The notes under the pieces are model-generated. The model had not been told where the DNA came from, ran no database searches, and worked only from the letters and a program-made list of their open reading frames with translations. Shown piece by piece: positions 1 through 8,151 of a DNA stretch of 64,000 nt. Each line of letters opens with the position of its first letter. Position 1 is the first letter of the stretch. Origin of the DNA: Andeanibacterium fulvum (GTDB lineage: Bacteria > Pseudomonadota > Alphaproteobacteria > Sphingomonadales > Sphingomonadaceae); NCBI RefSeq assembly GCF_037154085.1, contig NZ_JBANRM010000003.1, positions 310,001 through 374,000 on the forward strand. The letters run 5' to 3'. The position numbers and the translations under genes are program-made.

Positions 1-564
1 CTTCATCGGGGGCACCACTGTCAGATATTGCACGAAGACCAGCACCGCCCCCGGCGCCCTCGCGTGAACAGCCCGCGCCACCGCCCGCAGCCCTGCCTCC
101 ACCTTCGCCAGCTGCGCTTCGTCCGGTGAGCTGGCGGGTGCGCAGGGGCCGGGCCGAAGCGAAACCCCCGCACGACAGCTGCCGCCGAACAGGGTCATGA
201 CAAAGCCGAGATCGTTGCCGCCCACGGTCACGGTCACCAGCTTCGTATCCGCCGTCACCGCGTCGATCTGCGGCGGCAGTTCCTCCCATGGTTCCAGCAG
301 ATGCGTCGTCGTCGCCCCGCCGCAGCTGGCGTCCACCAGCACGAGGTACATCTGCTTCGCCGCGAGGCTGGCATAATTGTTGGTGGTGCGCTGGCACCGC
401 GCGGGCGCCCCTTGCTGCAACGGGCCGATCCCCGCCCCGGCGGCATAGGAACTGCCCATGGCCACATATCGCGCGCCCGGCGCAATCGGCGGCAATCGAC
501 CCGCCGCTTGCCCGCCACAGCCGCCTAGCGAAAGCGCGGCAAAGGCAAGCATCAGTCTCTTCAT
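1..564 (-). CDS. SGNH/GDSL-family hydrolase lipoprotein, 3'-truncated by window edge
   Basis: The reading frame opens at the ATG ending at 564 and runs off the left edge, leaving 188 residues. Residues 1-16 form a lipoprotein signal ending in LGGC, with Cys16 as the lipidated residue. MGSSYAAG (36-43) matches SGNH block I, with Ser39 as the expected nucleophile, and GGND (115-118) matches block III, where Asn completes the oxyanion hole. The C-terminal Asp/His block lies outside the window. Family members hydrolyse esters or acyl groups; the substrate cannot be told. Several Cys residues (57, 81, 130, 141) suggest disulfides in an exported protein. A short overlapping frame on the same strand (255-518) is a shadow. 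Confidence 0.8.
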   Translation of the reverse strand, partial: MKRLMLAFAALSLGGCGGQAAGRLPPIAPGARYVAMGSSYAAGAGIGPLQQGAPARCQRTTNNYASLAAKQMYLVLVDASCGGATTTHLLEPWEELPPQIDAVTADTKLVTVTVGGNDLGFVMTLFGGSCRAGVSLRPGPCAPASSPDEAQLAKVEAGLRAVARAVHARAPGAVLVFVQYLTVVPPMK

Positions 565-820
565 GGTCACGCACGACCTCCACCGTTTCGCGGGGGGCAA
601 TCTCCCCTGCTGTCGCGGTGATTAACCGATCACAGAGCAAAGCCCCAGCATCAAGCTCGGAAGACAAATGAGTGGCCATGCTTCCTGGATCTGCCGCATC
701 GGCAACTGACGATGGGCCCCTTGGCGGCGGCTCTCATCCATCATTCTGCCCATGGCCTCTTACCTCAGGAACACGGTCGTACAGGCTCCACCTCGCCTGA
801 GTGAAGACTATCCGGCGGCC

Positions 821-859
821 AAAGAAAAAGGGCGGGGAAAGGTTGCCCTTCCCCCGCCC
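821..859 (-). terminator. Rho-independent terminator of the hfaABD-like operon
   Basis: Read on the minus strand, an eight-pair stem (GGGCGGGG at 852-859 against CCCCGCCC at 830-837) is followed by TTTTTCTTT (829-821). It begins 26 bases past the stop of the large repeat protein. The rest of 565-884 shows no gene; it must hold the promoter of the SGNH lipoprotein gene, but no clear -35/-10 pair was found. Confidence 0.75.
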
Positions 860-884
860 CTTTCAAGGCGTTCTGCCGATTGGC

Positions 885-3800
885 TTAGTTGCCGATGATG
901 GCGTTCACCGCATTGTTGCCCACCGCGGTGGCGGTGACAGCATTGTTGGTGACCGAGATCGCGCTGCCGGCGATGGCGCCGTAGCCGCCGTTCACGCCGT
1001 AGGTCACGGTGGTGACGGTGGCCGAGACCGGGCCGCTGTTGTTCTGAACATTGCCGATCGCAACGGTCGGCGCATTGGTGTTCAGAGCAGCAACCGTGAC
1101 CGAGTTGGTCGCGGTGTTGCCATAGGCAGCCGCCGAGACGGCATTGCCGATGACGCCAACCGTGGCGTTGGTCACAGCAGGTTCGCCCAGCTGGCTGTTC
1201 AGAGCCACCACATAGGTGGTCTGAGTGCTGTTGGCCGACACGGCGCCCGAGTTACCCTGAACGTTCAGCACTGCGGCGCGAGCCGAGGTGGCGACGTTGC
1301 CCGAAGTGGTCACGGTGTAAGCACCGGTGCCGGCGAGCAGGTCGACATCGCCGTAATTGGCGCCAGCCGAGTAGTTCAGAGCATTGGTGGCCGAGTTACC
1401 GCGAGCCAGCGAGGCCGTGGTGTTGGTGCCCAGGGTCACGCTGCTGCCGTTGAGAGCGGCGGCGTCAAGGACATCGTCACCCGCGATCACAACACCGGCA
1501 TTGGTCGTGGCGTTAGCCGTGACGTCTGCGATGCTGTTCTGTGCGTTGACGATACCCACGCTGGCACCAAGGCTGGAACCGGCGCTGGCATCGGCGACGT
1601 TCACCGCACGGTTGGCCGAAGCTTCCGCAGTGGTGGAGTTGCCGGTGATCTTCACCGAACCGTCCACAACGCCGTCGGTCGTCAGATAGGTACCGTCTTC
1701 GTTGTAGATGTTGGTCACAGCCGTTGCAGTAGCCGAGGTCTGGGCAATCTGCTGGTTGAGCAGGATGCCGTCACCACCGCCGTACACATCGGAGTCCACG
1801 TCGAGCAGGACGTCACGCGCAATGACGTTCGGATAGACGTTGGTGCCTTCGATGGTCAGGCTGTTGCTGACGTTGTTGACCACGGCCAGGGCCAGGTTCG
1901 AATTGTCCGACAGGCTGACGCTCGTGTTGTCCGAAGACACCGGAGCGTAGATTTCGACATTCGACAGAGCCGAGACTTCTGCTTCGCTGAACTGGTTCGA
2001 AGCGAGAACCGCACCGGCATCGGTGTTGGTGGCGCTCAGTTCCACGCTGTTGGCAGCCGTGTTGGCAACTGCACGCGAGCTCTGGCTGTTGCCATCAACC
2101 GTGAGGGTGGAGTCGTCGATGTTCGCCCCGTCGGTCATGTCGATGGCGAAGGTGCTGTAGACTTCACTGGTAAGCTGCGTGTCACCGACCACCTGAACGT
2201 TGGTGAGCATGTGGTCGCCAGCAGCCGAAGTATCGGTGCCGTCAGCAATCGCAGTGACCTGGAAGTGGTCGCTGCCATCCGGAACCGAGGTTCCATCCAC
2301 CTTCACGCTGTTGGAAGCGCTGTTGCCCGTCACCGAACCGGCGACCGAGTTGTCGTCCACCGAGATGGTCGAAGCATCCACCGAACTGTCGAGAGCAACG
2401 GTTACACCACCGGTGTTCGGAGTACGCGGAACTGCGGGAGTATCCGGAGTACCCGGGATCAGCGGCACTGCGAAGCCGGCAACAGTGAAGGTTTCGTCAC
2501 CGGTACCGTTGCCGCCGCCTCCGCTGGCAACGATCAGGCTGCTGAACAGGGTGGCATCGACTGCGCCCGTCATCGTTACAGTGGTACCACCGGCAGTCGC
2601 GCCGCTGACACCCGAAATGGCGTTGAGCGCATCTGCTTCACGCTGCGTAAGCGGCGTCGTGAAGGTGACCGTGATCGAGCCAGTGATGTTCAGCGTGTTA
2701 CCGCCATTCGAGGTGGTCAGCGTACCCTGGGAGCTGCTGCCCGAGTTGGAAGCATTGTAGCCAGGCGTATCGGGCGTACCCGGAATGAACGGGGTACCCG
2801 GCGAACCGGCAATCCCGATCAGGGCCTGGATGTCGGCTTCGGACTGCTGGTAGTTGGTCAGCGCGCTGGTGGTGGCCAGCGTGTTGCCGCTCAGGTCGAC
2901 CAGATTGTCCGCACGGTTGCCCGTGGCGCCGGCGGTCAGAACGTTGCCGTTGCTGACGACCGAGGAGTCGGTGACTTCTTCCCAGACATAGGTGAAGGCT
3001 TCAGCCGAGTAATCGGGGGCCACCACATCGTCGAGCAGCGTAGCGACGATCTGGCCACCAGCGAACTGGGCGCTGTTGACGCTGAACGAGGCATCGGTGC
3101 TGATCTGGTTACCGTCAACTTCCGCGATACCGCGAATGCCGCCCGGGAAGGAGTCAGCTTCGGTATCGATGTTGGTTGCCGTCACCGTCACGCCGCTGCT
3201 GGCGCGGTTGCCGTAAGCAAGCGCCTGGGCAGTGTTGCCCGAGGTCGAGACGCTCGAGTCATCGACGTAACCATCGATGTAGGTTTCGAAGGTCTCGTCG
3301 CCGGTCGCGCCGGCCACAATCGCCGAGTCTTCGGTGACCGTCTGCGCATTGGTGACGTTCATCACCGTAGCGAAGTCCGGCTGGCCGAGTACATCGTCTT
3401 CGGTGGCGTTGAGCGTACCGACATCGAGAGCGGCCTGGTTGTTGGCATCCGTACCATAGGCAGCAGCCACGAGGCTGTTGCTGTCGGTCTTGATGGTCGA
3501 ACCATCTGCATCGTTGCCGACATAGGTGTCGAACGCGCTGTCTTCGTCATAGCCAACGGCCACTGCCGAAACGAGTGCCGAAACCGACTGCACATTGAGC
3601 ACGCCATAGGCGGCATCGACGTCCGGTGCATTGGTGAAGTCGAGAGCGAAACCATCGGTCGCCGCAGCGTCGACAGTGATCAGCGAAGCGAGTTCATCGA
3701 CATCCGACGAAACCGTGATCGTCTGGGCATCGACCGACAGGCTGTTGCCCGCCGAACCGCCGTAAGCGATCGAACGCTGCAGGTTGCCGCTGGTTTCGGC

Positions 3801-5762
3801 AGTGCTGCCGCTGATGTCGCTCGACACATCGACGTAGGTTTCAGCTTCGCTGACAGCCTGCACCGAGGAAGCATCCGCGACGATCTGAACGTTGGCAATG
3901 CCTGCACCGGTTTCAACGGTCGTACCCGAGAGCGCGAGGCCGTTCGAAGCCGAATTGCCGAGAGCAATCGCTTCCTGCGTGTTGCCGGTTACCGAGATGG
4001 AGCTGTCGATCGTTTCATCCGCGCCCGAATAGGCGTAGATTTCGCCGTCAATCACTTCGGACAGCACATTGGCGCTGTACTGGCTCTGCAGGCTGGTGAC
4101 GATCACATTGCCTTCAGCCGAGACATTGCCGTCCAGGCCAGTGCCGCCGGTGAGGTTCACGCGGTCGTCGGGCATTGCGGTGGTCACGGCTTCCAGCGCG
4201 ACGTTCTGGCTCACCAGATTGCCATAGGCGGCAGAAGCGATGCGGTTGCCATCGACCAGCACGGTGCTGTCTTCAAGCAGACCATCGTCATAGCCGACGT
4301 CCGACGAAGCATCGGCAGAGTCGTTATAGGCTTCCACATTGGTGTAGAGATTGGTCTGCTGGTTCGAAACCGCCACGGTGCCGTTGAAATAGGCCGAACC
4401 GTCGCCGGTTGCGAACGAACTGCTGGCGGCGTTGCCGCGAGCGGTCGCGCTCACTTCGTTGTCCGTCACGGACACGGAACCGGTTTCGAGCGACTCCACG
4501 TCGCCATAGATGTTGCCGTCGTCGACTTCCGCCTGGACGAGCGTGCGGTTGCCGTTCGAGGCGCCGACATTGCCCTGGCTGCTGTGGATCACGACGTCAG
4601 CCGCGACATTGCCCGAAACCGTGCCCGAGGTGTAAGCCGTGCTGGAAGTGGCGACGCCGCCCAGCCCCTGGAAGGACAGGCCGTCAGCCAGCAGGATGCG
4701 GTTGCCGGCGGCGCCATTGCTGCCCAGAGCATCGTTGCCCGAAGCGCTGGCGGTAATCGCGTTGCCGTCGATCGAGAGGCTGCCGTCCAGCGTGTTCACG
4801 TAGTTGTAGTCGTAGCCTTCGATCACGCCGAAGATGTCGGAGTCGAGATTGTCGGCTTCGATCAGGCCGTTGCCCGACGTGTCAACATTGGTCTGGCCGT
4901 TGGTGAGGACCAGGCTGCCGGTGAATTCCGGCGAACCGCCCGACAGGAGGCTGATGGTCGAGTTCGAGCTGTTGCCCTTGGCGTTGGAAGCAATCATGTT
5001 GTCTTCCACCGACGGAGCGGCAGTCACGACGTTGCCGTCGATGGTGCTTTCCAGTTCGAGGGAGATATTGTTGTTGTCAACGTCCGACTGGATGTCGGGA
5101 TTGCCGTTGATCTGGATCGTGCTGGCGACAACGCTGCCGTCGGCATCGAGCCAATCGCCAAGCACCGCGCCGGACTGCACGAGCGAGTTGCCGCTCTGGC
5201 CCGAGCTGTAGGTGTTGGGCACGATACCTTCGAGGGTCGTGCTGCCGGCATTGCCGGTGGCGCGGCCTTCAATGTCGTTGCCCGACACAGTCGCGCTGCC
5301 GGTCTGGAAGTTGGGGATCGAGAGAATGATGTCGTTGTCTTGGATCGTGGCCGTAATCGAACCGGTGTTGGTTTCGAAGCCAAGCGCCGCGGCACCGTCG
5401 GAAACAATGTCATTCTCGAGGACCGAGAGATCGATCTCGTTGTCGAAGCTGTTGCCGATGGCGGTACCGAGGATGTCGTTGCCGTCCACAGTCACCGAAG
5501 TGGTGGTGGTGGAGGTTTCTTCGAGGCCAACCCCGCCGGTGGTGCCGGTGATGGTGGCATTGATGGCGGCGACGTTGTTGAGAACAGCGTCGATGATGTC
5601 ATGGCCGTTCACGTCGGTGTCGACGGTGAGGGGACCAGGCAGAACCGGCGTAACGACGGTTTCGGCAGCGTGAGCGCCAGTCACCATCATCGTCGCGGCC
5701 ATCGCCGTCCCTACCGTCGCCAGTAATTGGTTACGGCCCTTATCGCTAATCTTAGTCATCAT
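885..5762 (-). CDS. hfaD: Giant repeat adhesin, HfaD-like
   Basis: This 1,625-residue protein starts with a signal peptide (about residues 1-33, ending AHA-A). The rest is made of about 19 imperfect repeats of roughly 60-90 residues. Each has a core like SVTVDGN-x-x-x-A-x-A-x-GN-x-A-x-N, rich in Asn, Ser, Thr, Val and Gly, and almost free of Cys, Lys and aromatics. That pattern suits a beta-solenoid or amyloid-like surface protein. Around residues 980-1120 the repeats are interrupted by a Pro/Gly-rich segment with PGTPDTP twice. It is the last gene after an HfaA-like and a CsgG/HfaB-like gene, the hfaA-hfaB-hfaD order of Caulobacter holdfast-anchor operons, where HfaD is an outer-membrane anchor. 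The HfaD name rests on order and repeat style, not on alignment. ATGATG gives two possible starts (5762 or 5759) behind AAGGGG. A long antisense frame over the same bases is a shadow. Confidence 0.7.
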   Translation of the reverse strand: MMTKISDKGRNQLLATVGTAMAATMMVTGAHAAETVVTPVLPGPLTVDTDVNGHDIIDAVLNNVAAINATITGTTGGVGLEETSTTTTSVTVDGNDILGTAIGNSFDNEIDLSVLENDIVSDGAAALGFETNTGSITATIQDNDIILSIPNFQTGSATVSGNDIEGRATGNAGSTTLEGIVPNTYSSGQSGNSLVQSGAVLGDWLDADGSVVASTIQINGNPDIQSDVDNNNISLELESTIDGNVVTAAPSVEDNMIASNAKGNSSNSTISLLSGGSPEFTGSLVLTNGQTNVDTSGNGLIEADNLDSDIFGVIEGYDYNYVNTLDGSLSIDGNAITASASGNDALGSNGAAGNRILLADGLSFQGLGGVATSSTAYTSGTVSGNVAADVVIHSSQGNVGASNGNRTLVQAEVDDGNIYGDVESLETGSVSVTDNEVSATARGNAASSSFATGDGSAYFNGTVAVSNQQTNLYTNVEAYNDSADASSDVGYDDGLLEDSTVLVDGNRIASAAYGNLVSQNVALEAVTTAMPDDRVNLTGGTGLDGNVSAEGNVIVTSLQSQYSANVLSEVIDGEIYAYSGADETIDSSISVTGNTQEAIALGNSASNGLALSGTTVETGAGIANVQIVADASSVQAVSEAETYVDVSSDISGSTAETSGNLQRSIAYGGSAGNSLSVDAQTITVSSDVDELASLITVDAAATDGFALDFTNAPDVDAAYGVLNVQSVSALVSAVAVGYDEDSAFDTYVGNDADGSTIKTDSNSLVAAAYGTDANNQAALDVGTLNATEDDVLGQPDFATVMNVTNAQTVTEDSAIVAGATGDETFETYIDGYVDDSSVSTSGNTAQALAYGNRASSGVTVTATNIDTEADSFPGGIRGIAEVDGNQISTDASFSVNSAQFAGGQIVATLLDDVVAPDYSAEAFTYVWEEVTDSSVVSNGNVLTAGATGNRADNLVDLSGNTLATTSALTNYQQSEADIQALIGIAGSPGTPFIPGTPDTPGYNASNSGSSSQGTLTTSNGGNTLNITGSITVTFTTPLTQREADALNAISGVSGATAGGTTVTMTGAVDATLFSSLIVASGGGGNGTGDETFTVAGFAVPLIPGTPDTPAVPRTPNTGGVTVALDSSVDASTISVDDNSVAGSVTGNSASNSVKVDGTSVPDGSDHFQVTAIADGTDTSAAGDHMLTNVQVVGDTQLTSEVYSTFAIDMTDGANIDDSTLTVDGNSQSSRAVANTAANSVELSATNTDAGAVLASNQFSEAEVSALSNVEIYAPVSSDNTSVSLSDNSNLALAVVNNVSNSLTIEGTNVYPNVIARDVLLDVDSDVYGGGDGILLNQQIAQTSATATAVTNIYNEDGTYLTTDGVVDGSVKITGNSTTAEASANRAVNVADASAGSSLGASVGIVNAQNSIADVTANATTNAGVVIAGDDVLDAAALNGSSVTLGTNTTASLARGNSATNALNYSAGANYGDVDLLAGTGAYTVTTSGNVATSARAAVLNVQGNSGAVSANSTQTTYVVALNSQLGEPAVTNATVGVIGNAVSAAAYGNTATNSVTVAALNTNAPTVAIGNVQNNSGPVSATVTTVTYGVNGGYGAIAGSAISVTNNAVTATAVGNNAVNAIIGN

Positions 5763-5909
5763 ATGCCCCTTTCAACAAAAACCACGAATCTGACCAAAGG
5801 CAGACCCACAATCATTCAAACGAAATTCGAAATCCGAAAGATTCCTTGTTAAAATTTCACGAACCCGAATGATTATCCCTGTTTGTTTTCAATTTCACTT
5901 CACGGCAGA

Positions 5910-7262
5910 TCAGCCGCCGATACGCAACCTCACAAGCTCCTGCATCCCCGGACCATCGCGATGGATGGACGTATCCGAAGGCGCCGGACGCCAGATGATC
6001 GTCACGGCAGCGGGTGCGATGCCCCGGCTTGCCAGTGCGCTGGTGATGGCAGCGACACGCTGATCGGACAGCGCATCGCGCTTGCCCGGGTCGAAGTTTT
6101 CAGTGTCACGCGAGACCAGCAGCACGTTCACGCCACCCTGCTTCGCAGCCGCAGCGATCTGATCGAGGCGCGAAAGCGCTTCGCCGCCGAGCTGGGCGGA
6201 GCCGAATTCGAAGCCGATGCTGACATCAGAACCGCTTGCCGAAGCGACCGCATTGCTCGTGCTGTTCACGGGCTGGCCAGCGGACTTCACCACCGGCGCC
6301 GGGCCGGCAAAGCCGCTTGCCGGATTGGCGACGACGCGCAGCTTCTCGGCCGGCGTGACGGACAGACGCCCGCCCACCTGCACGGCCTTGCACGGCTCGT
6401 AATCGACATTGGTGACTGCCGAGACGAGGCGAACCACGCCTTCTTCAAGCGCGGCGCGAACGCCCAGCTGCATCGGCTCCTGACCGCGCGCACCGATATT
6501 GATGTCGAACAGGTCGTTATCGAAGAAACGGAAGACGTTGAAGCCCACCTCGTAACCGGTGAACTGCTTGGCGAGACTGACCGTCTTCACCACTTCCAGC
6601 GTCCGCGTATCCACGATGCGCAGGTCGATGGCGACCTGCTGGCTGTAGGTACGACCCTTGCCGCCGATCTGGTTCACGCCGGCTTCGAAACCGCCGGAGC
6701 GGATATCGTAGTTCACTTCGGTGATACCACCGACGATGAAGTAATCCGACTGCTGGATGGTGCCGCCGAAATAGGGCAGCCACGGAACCCGCTGCTTGCC
6801 GTTCGGGCCGTCAAGCTCGTGAATCTCGCCATCGCCGAGCTGGCGGCGGTCGGTATAGCCGAGTTCACGTTCCGCGATCGAGGGATCGAAGCGTTCCGCG
6901 ATGCGCACAGCACCGGACAGCTTGCCCAGCGCCGAATAGACCATCAGGGCACCGCCCTGGGTCAGCGCGTTACCTTCATTGAGCGAATATTTGCCCGTGA
7001 AGTCCTTCACGTCGCCCACGCCCACCACGATCGGCGCCATGCCGGTGGATGCAACATGGTCCGCGAAGCAAGCCAGTACGCCTTCCATCGGCGTCACATT
7101 GTCACGCACGGGGGGGCCGATAACCAGCGGAAGCTCTCCCGGCGCAACGGATTGCGCCTCGGGAGTGGTACAACCGGCAAGCGTCACAGACACCGCCAGG
7201 ACCGAGACGAGAGACAAAGTCCGAAGACGCTTACCCTGCCCCACGGGAAGCCTGAAGCTCAT
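5910..7262 (-). CDS. hfaB: CsgG-family outer-membrane secretion lipoprotein, HfaB-like, with OmpA-like C-terminus
   Basis: The lipoprotein signal (residues 1-31) ends in VTLAGC. Residues about 45-280 resemble CsgG/HfaB: the VVGVGDVKDFTGKYS segment, TQGGALMVYSALGKL, the FIVGGITEVNYD strand, and a paired-Cys style close near residue 280. CsgG forms an oligomeric outer-membrane pore that secretes curli subunits, and HfaB does the same job for holdfast anchor proteins. After a Pro/Ala linker, residues about 345-450 look like an OmpA-type module (IGFEFGSAQL, then DPGKRDALSDQRVAAITSAL), which would bind peptidoglycan in classical members. This tail is not part of E. coli CsgG. The start follows GAGAGGA by seven bases. 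It lies 19 bases after hfaA and 147 bases before hfaD, so one transcript is likely. Confidence 0.82.
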   Translation of the reverse strand: MSFRLPVGQGKRLRTLSLVSVLAVSVTLAGCTTPEAQSVAPGELPLVIGPPVRDNVTPMEGVLACFADHVASTGMAPIVVGVGDVKDFTGKYSLNEGNALTQGGALMVYSALGKLSGAVRIAERFDPSIAERELGYTDRRQLGDGEIHELDGPNGKQRVPWLPYFGGTIQQSDYFIVGGITEVNYDIRSGGFEAGVNQIGGKGRTYSQQVAIDLRIVDTRTLEVVKTVSLAKQFTGYEVGFNVFRFFDNDLFDINIGARGQEPMQLGVRAALEEGVVRLVSAVTNVDYEPCKAVQVGGRLSVTPAEKLRVVANPASGFAGPAPVVKSAGQPVNSTSNAVASASGSDVSIGFEFGSAQLGGEALSRLDQIAAAAKQGGVNVLLVSRDTENFDPGKRDALSDQRVAAITSALASRGIAPAAVTIIWRPAPSDTSIHRDGPGMQELVRLRIGG

Positions 7263-7281
7263 GCTTGATCCTCTCTAAGTC

Positions 7282-7812
7282 TCAGTTCAGCACGTTGGCG
7301 AAATTGCAAGCAGTGCTGCCATTGACGGTCGCGGTCTGGTCGCCGCTGTTGGTCTGCGTAGAATTGAGCGCCTGGTTCGGCGAACCGCTCACATGGGCAG
7401 AAGTCGAACCGTCGACCGAAGAACCCACGCTGCCGCTGTTGTTCTGGTCGCTGTTCGTATCAGTATTGCCGCGCCAACCGTCGATATCGGTGGAATTGTT
7501 GTTGCCGGTCGAACTGGCCGAAGAACCCGACGTGGTCGGCGAGTTGGCAAGATTGGTATTCGTGCCTTCATTGCCCGTCGCGGTGGCCGCAACGTTGCAA
7601 TTATACTGCCGGTCGATGTTGGTGATGTACGTAGGAGGAGCGTAATAGCCGCTGCGCTTCTTTTCCATCAGGTCGAGAATGGCCGCCTGGTTCACCTTGT
7701 CGGCAGTCGTCTGGAACTGCCAGGCGTAATTCTCACCCACATTGTTTGCGCCTGCCGTAGAGCCAAGGCCCGCAAGCACGAACACACTCGAAAAAGCGAG
7801 TATACGCTTCAT
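7282..7812 (-). CDS. hfaA: Small secreted Asn/Ser/Thr-rich protein, HfaA-like
   Basis: The protein has 176 residues with a signal peptide (about 1-23, GSTAGA). The mature part begins with an aromatic-containing segment and becomes Asn/Ser/Thr/Gly-rich, ending in LNSTQTNSGDQTATVNGS. Such composition is typical of curli-like or HfaA-type subunits that leave through a CsgG-family pore. Two Cys residues (one near the middle, one near the C-terminus) could form a disulfide. The ATG at 7812 follows GGGGG by five bases; the longer frame from a TTG at 7824 is less likely. It is the first gene of the operon. HfaA is the best name from position and composition, but the protein is too low in complexity to be sure by eye. 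Confidence 0.65.
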   Translation of the reverse strand: MKRILAFSSVFVLAGLGSTAGANNVGENYAWQFQTTADKVNQAAILDLMEKKRSGYYAPPTYITNIDRQYNCNVAATATGNEGTNTNLANSPTTSGSSASSTGNNNSTDIDGWRGNTDTNSDQNNSGSVGSSVDGSTSAHVSGSPNQALNSTQTNSGDQTATVNGSTACNFANVLN

Positions 7813-8151
7813 GAAAACCCCCAAAACTACGCTCCAGCACTATTGGCTTTGCCCCACTTGCTAAGCCAAGTGAGGCGACGTGTGAACTGACAATTGGTGC
7901 GAACCGAAGGCTCGCATTAACCATGAAAGTTCACCAGCGGTCAAGCGCCGTGTTGACGCTTTTCCGCCGATGACACCGGAAAAAAACCAATTATCTCTTG
8001 CTCTTGGAGACCCGTTGGCCCTCCCTTAGGCGTGAAATTGGACAGTTCCAAGTCGTTTTGTTGAGATTTTTTTCGAGCGACTCGTGGAGGTTTTCACCAA
8101 GGATGGGGAGGGCCGACTCCGTAAAAACCCTGAATCAGCGTTACTTTCGCG
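7813..8151 (-). promoter_or_regulatory. Long leader/promoter region of the hfa operon with two hairpins
   Basis: This 339-base gap holds no gene and is visibly richer in A/T than its surroundings. Close to the hfaA start lie two inverted repeats: CACTTG/CAAGTG (7855-7872) with a six-base loop, and GCGAACC/GGCTCGC (7899-7915) around a GAAG loop with one mismatch. On the transcript strand the first hairpin is followed directly by GGGGCAAAGCC. A structured 5' leader is likely, but no consensus promoter was recognised with confidence. Confidence 0.4.

Noticed and set aside
801..5726. Very long plus-strand open frame opposite the HfaD-like gene
   Set aside because: It is a shadow of the repetitive minus-strand gene: its product is a monotonous His/Arg/Gly/Val-rich string with no signal or motif, while the minus-strand frame has a signal peptide, ribosome site and regular repeats.
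885..5762. Tandem repeats as a possible CRISPR or DNA satellite
   Set aside because: The periodicity is at the protein level with varied spacing and codons; there are no identical DNA repeats with unique spacers and no cas gene.
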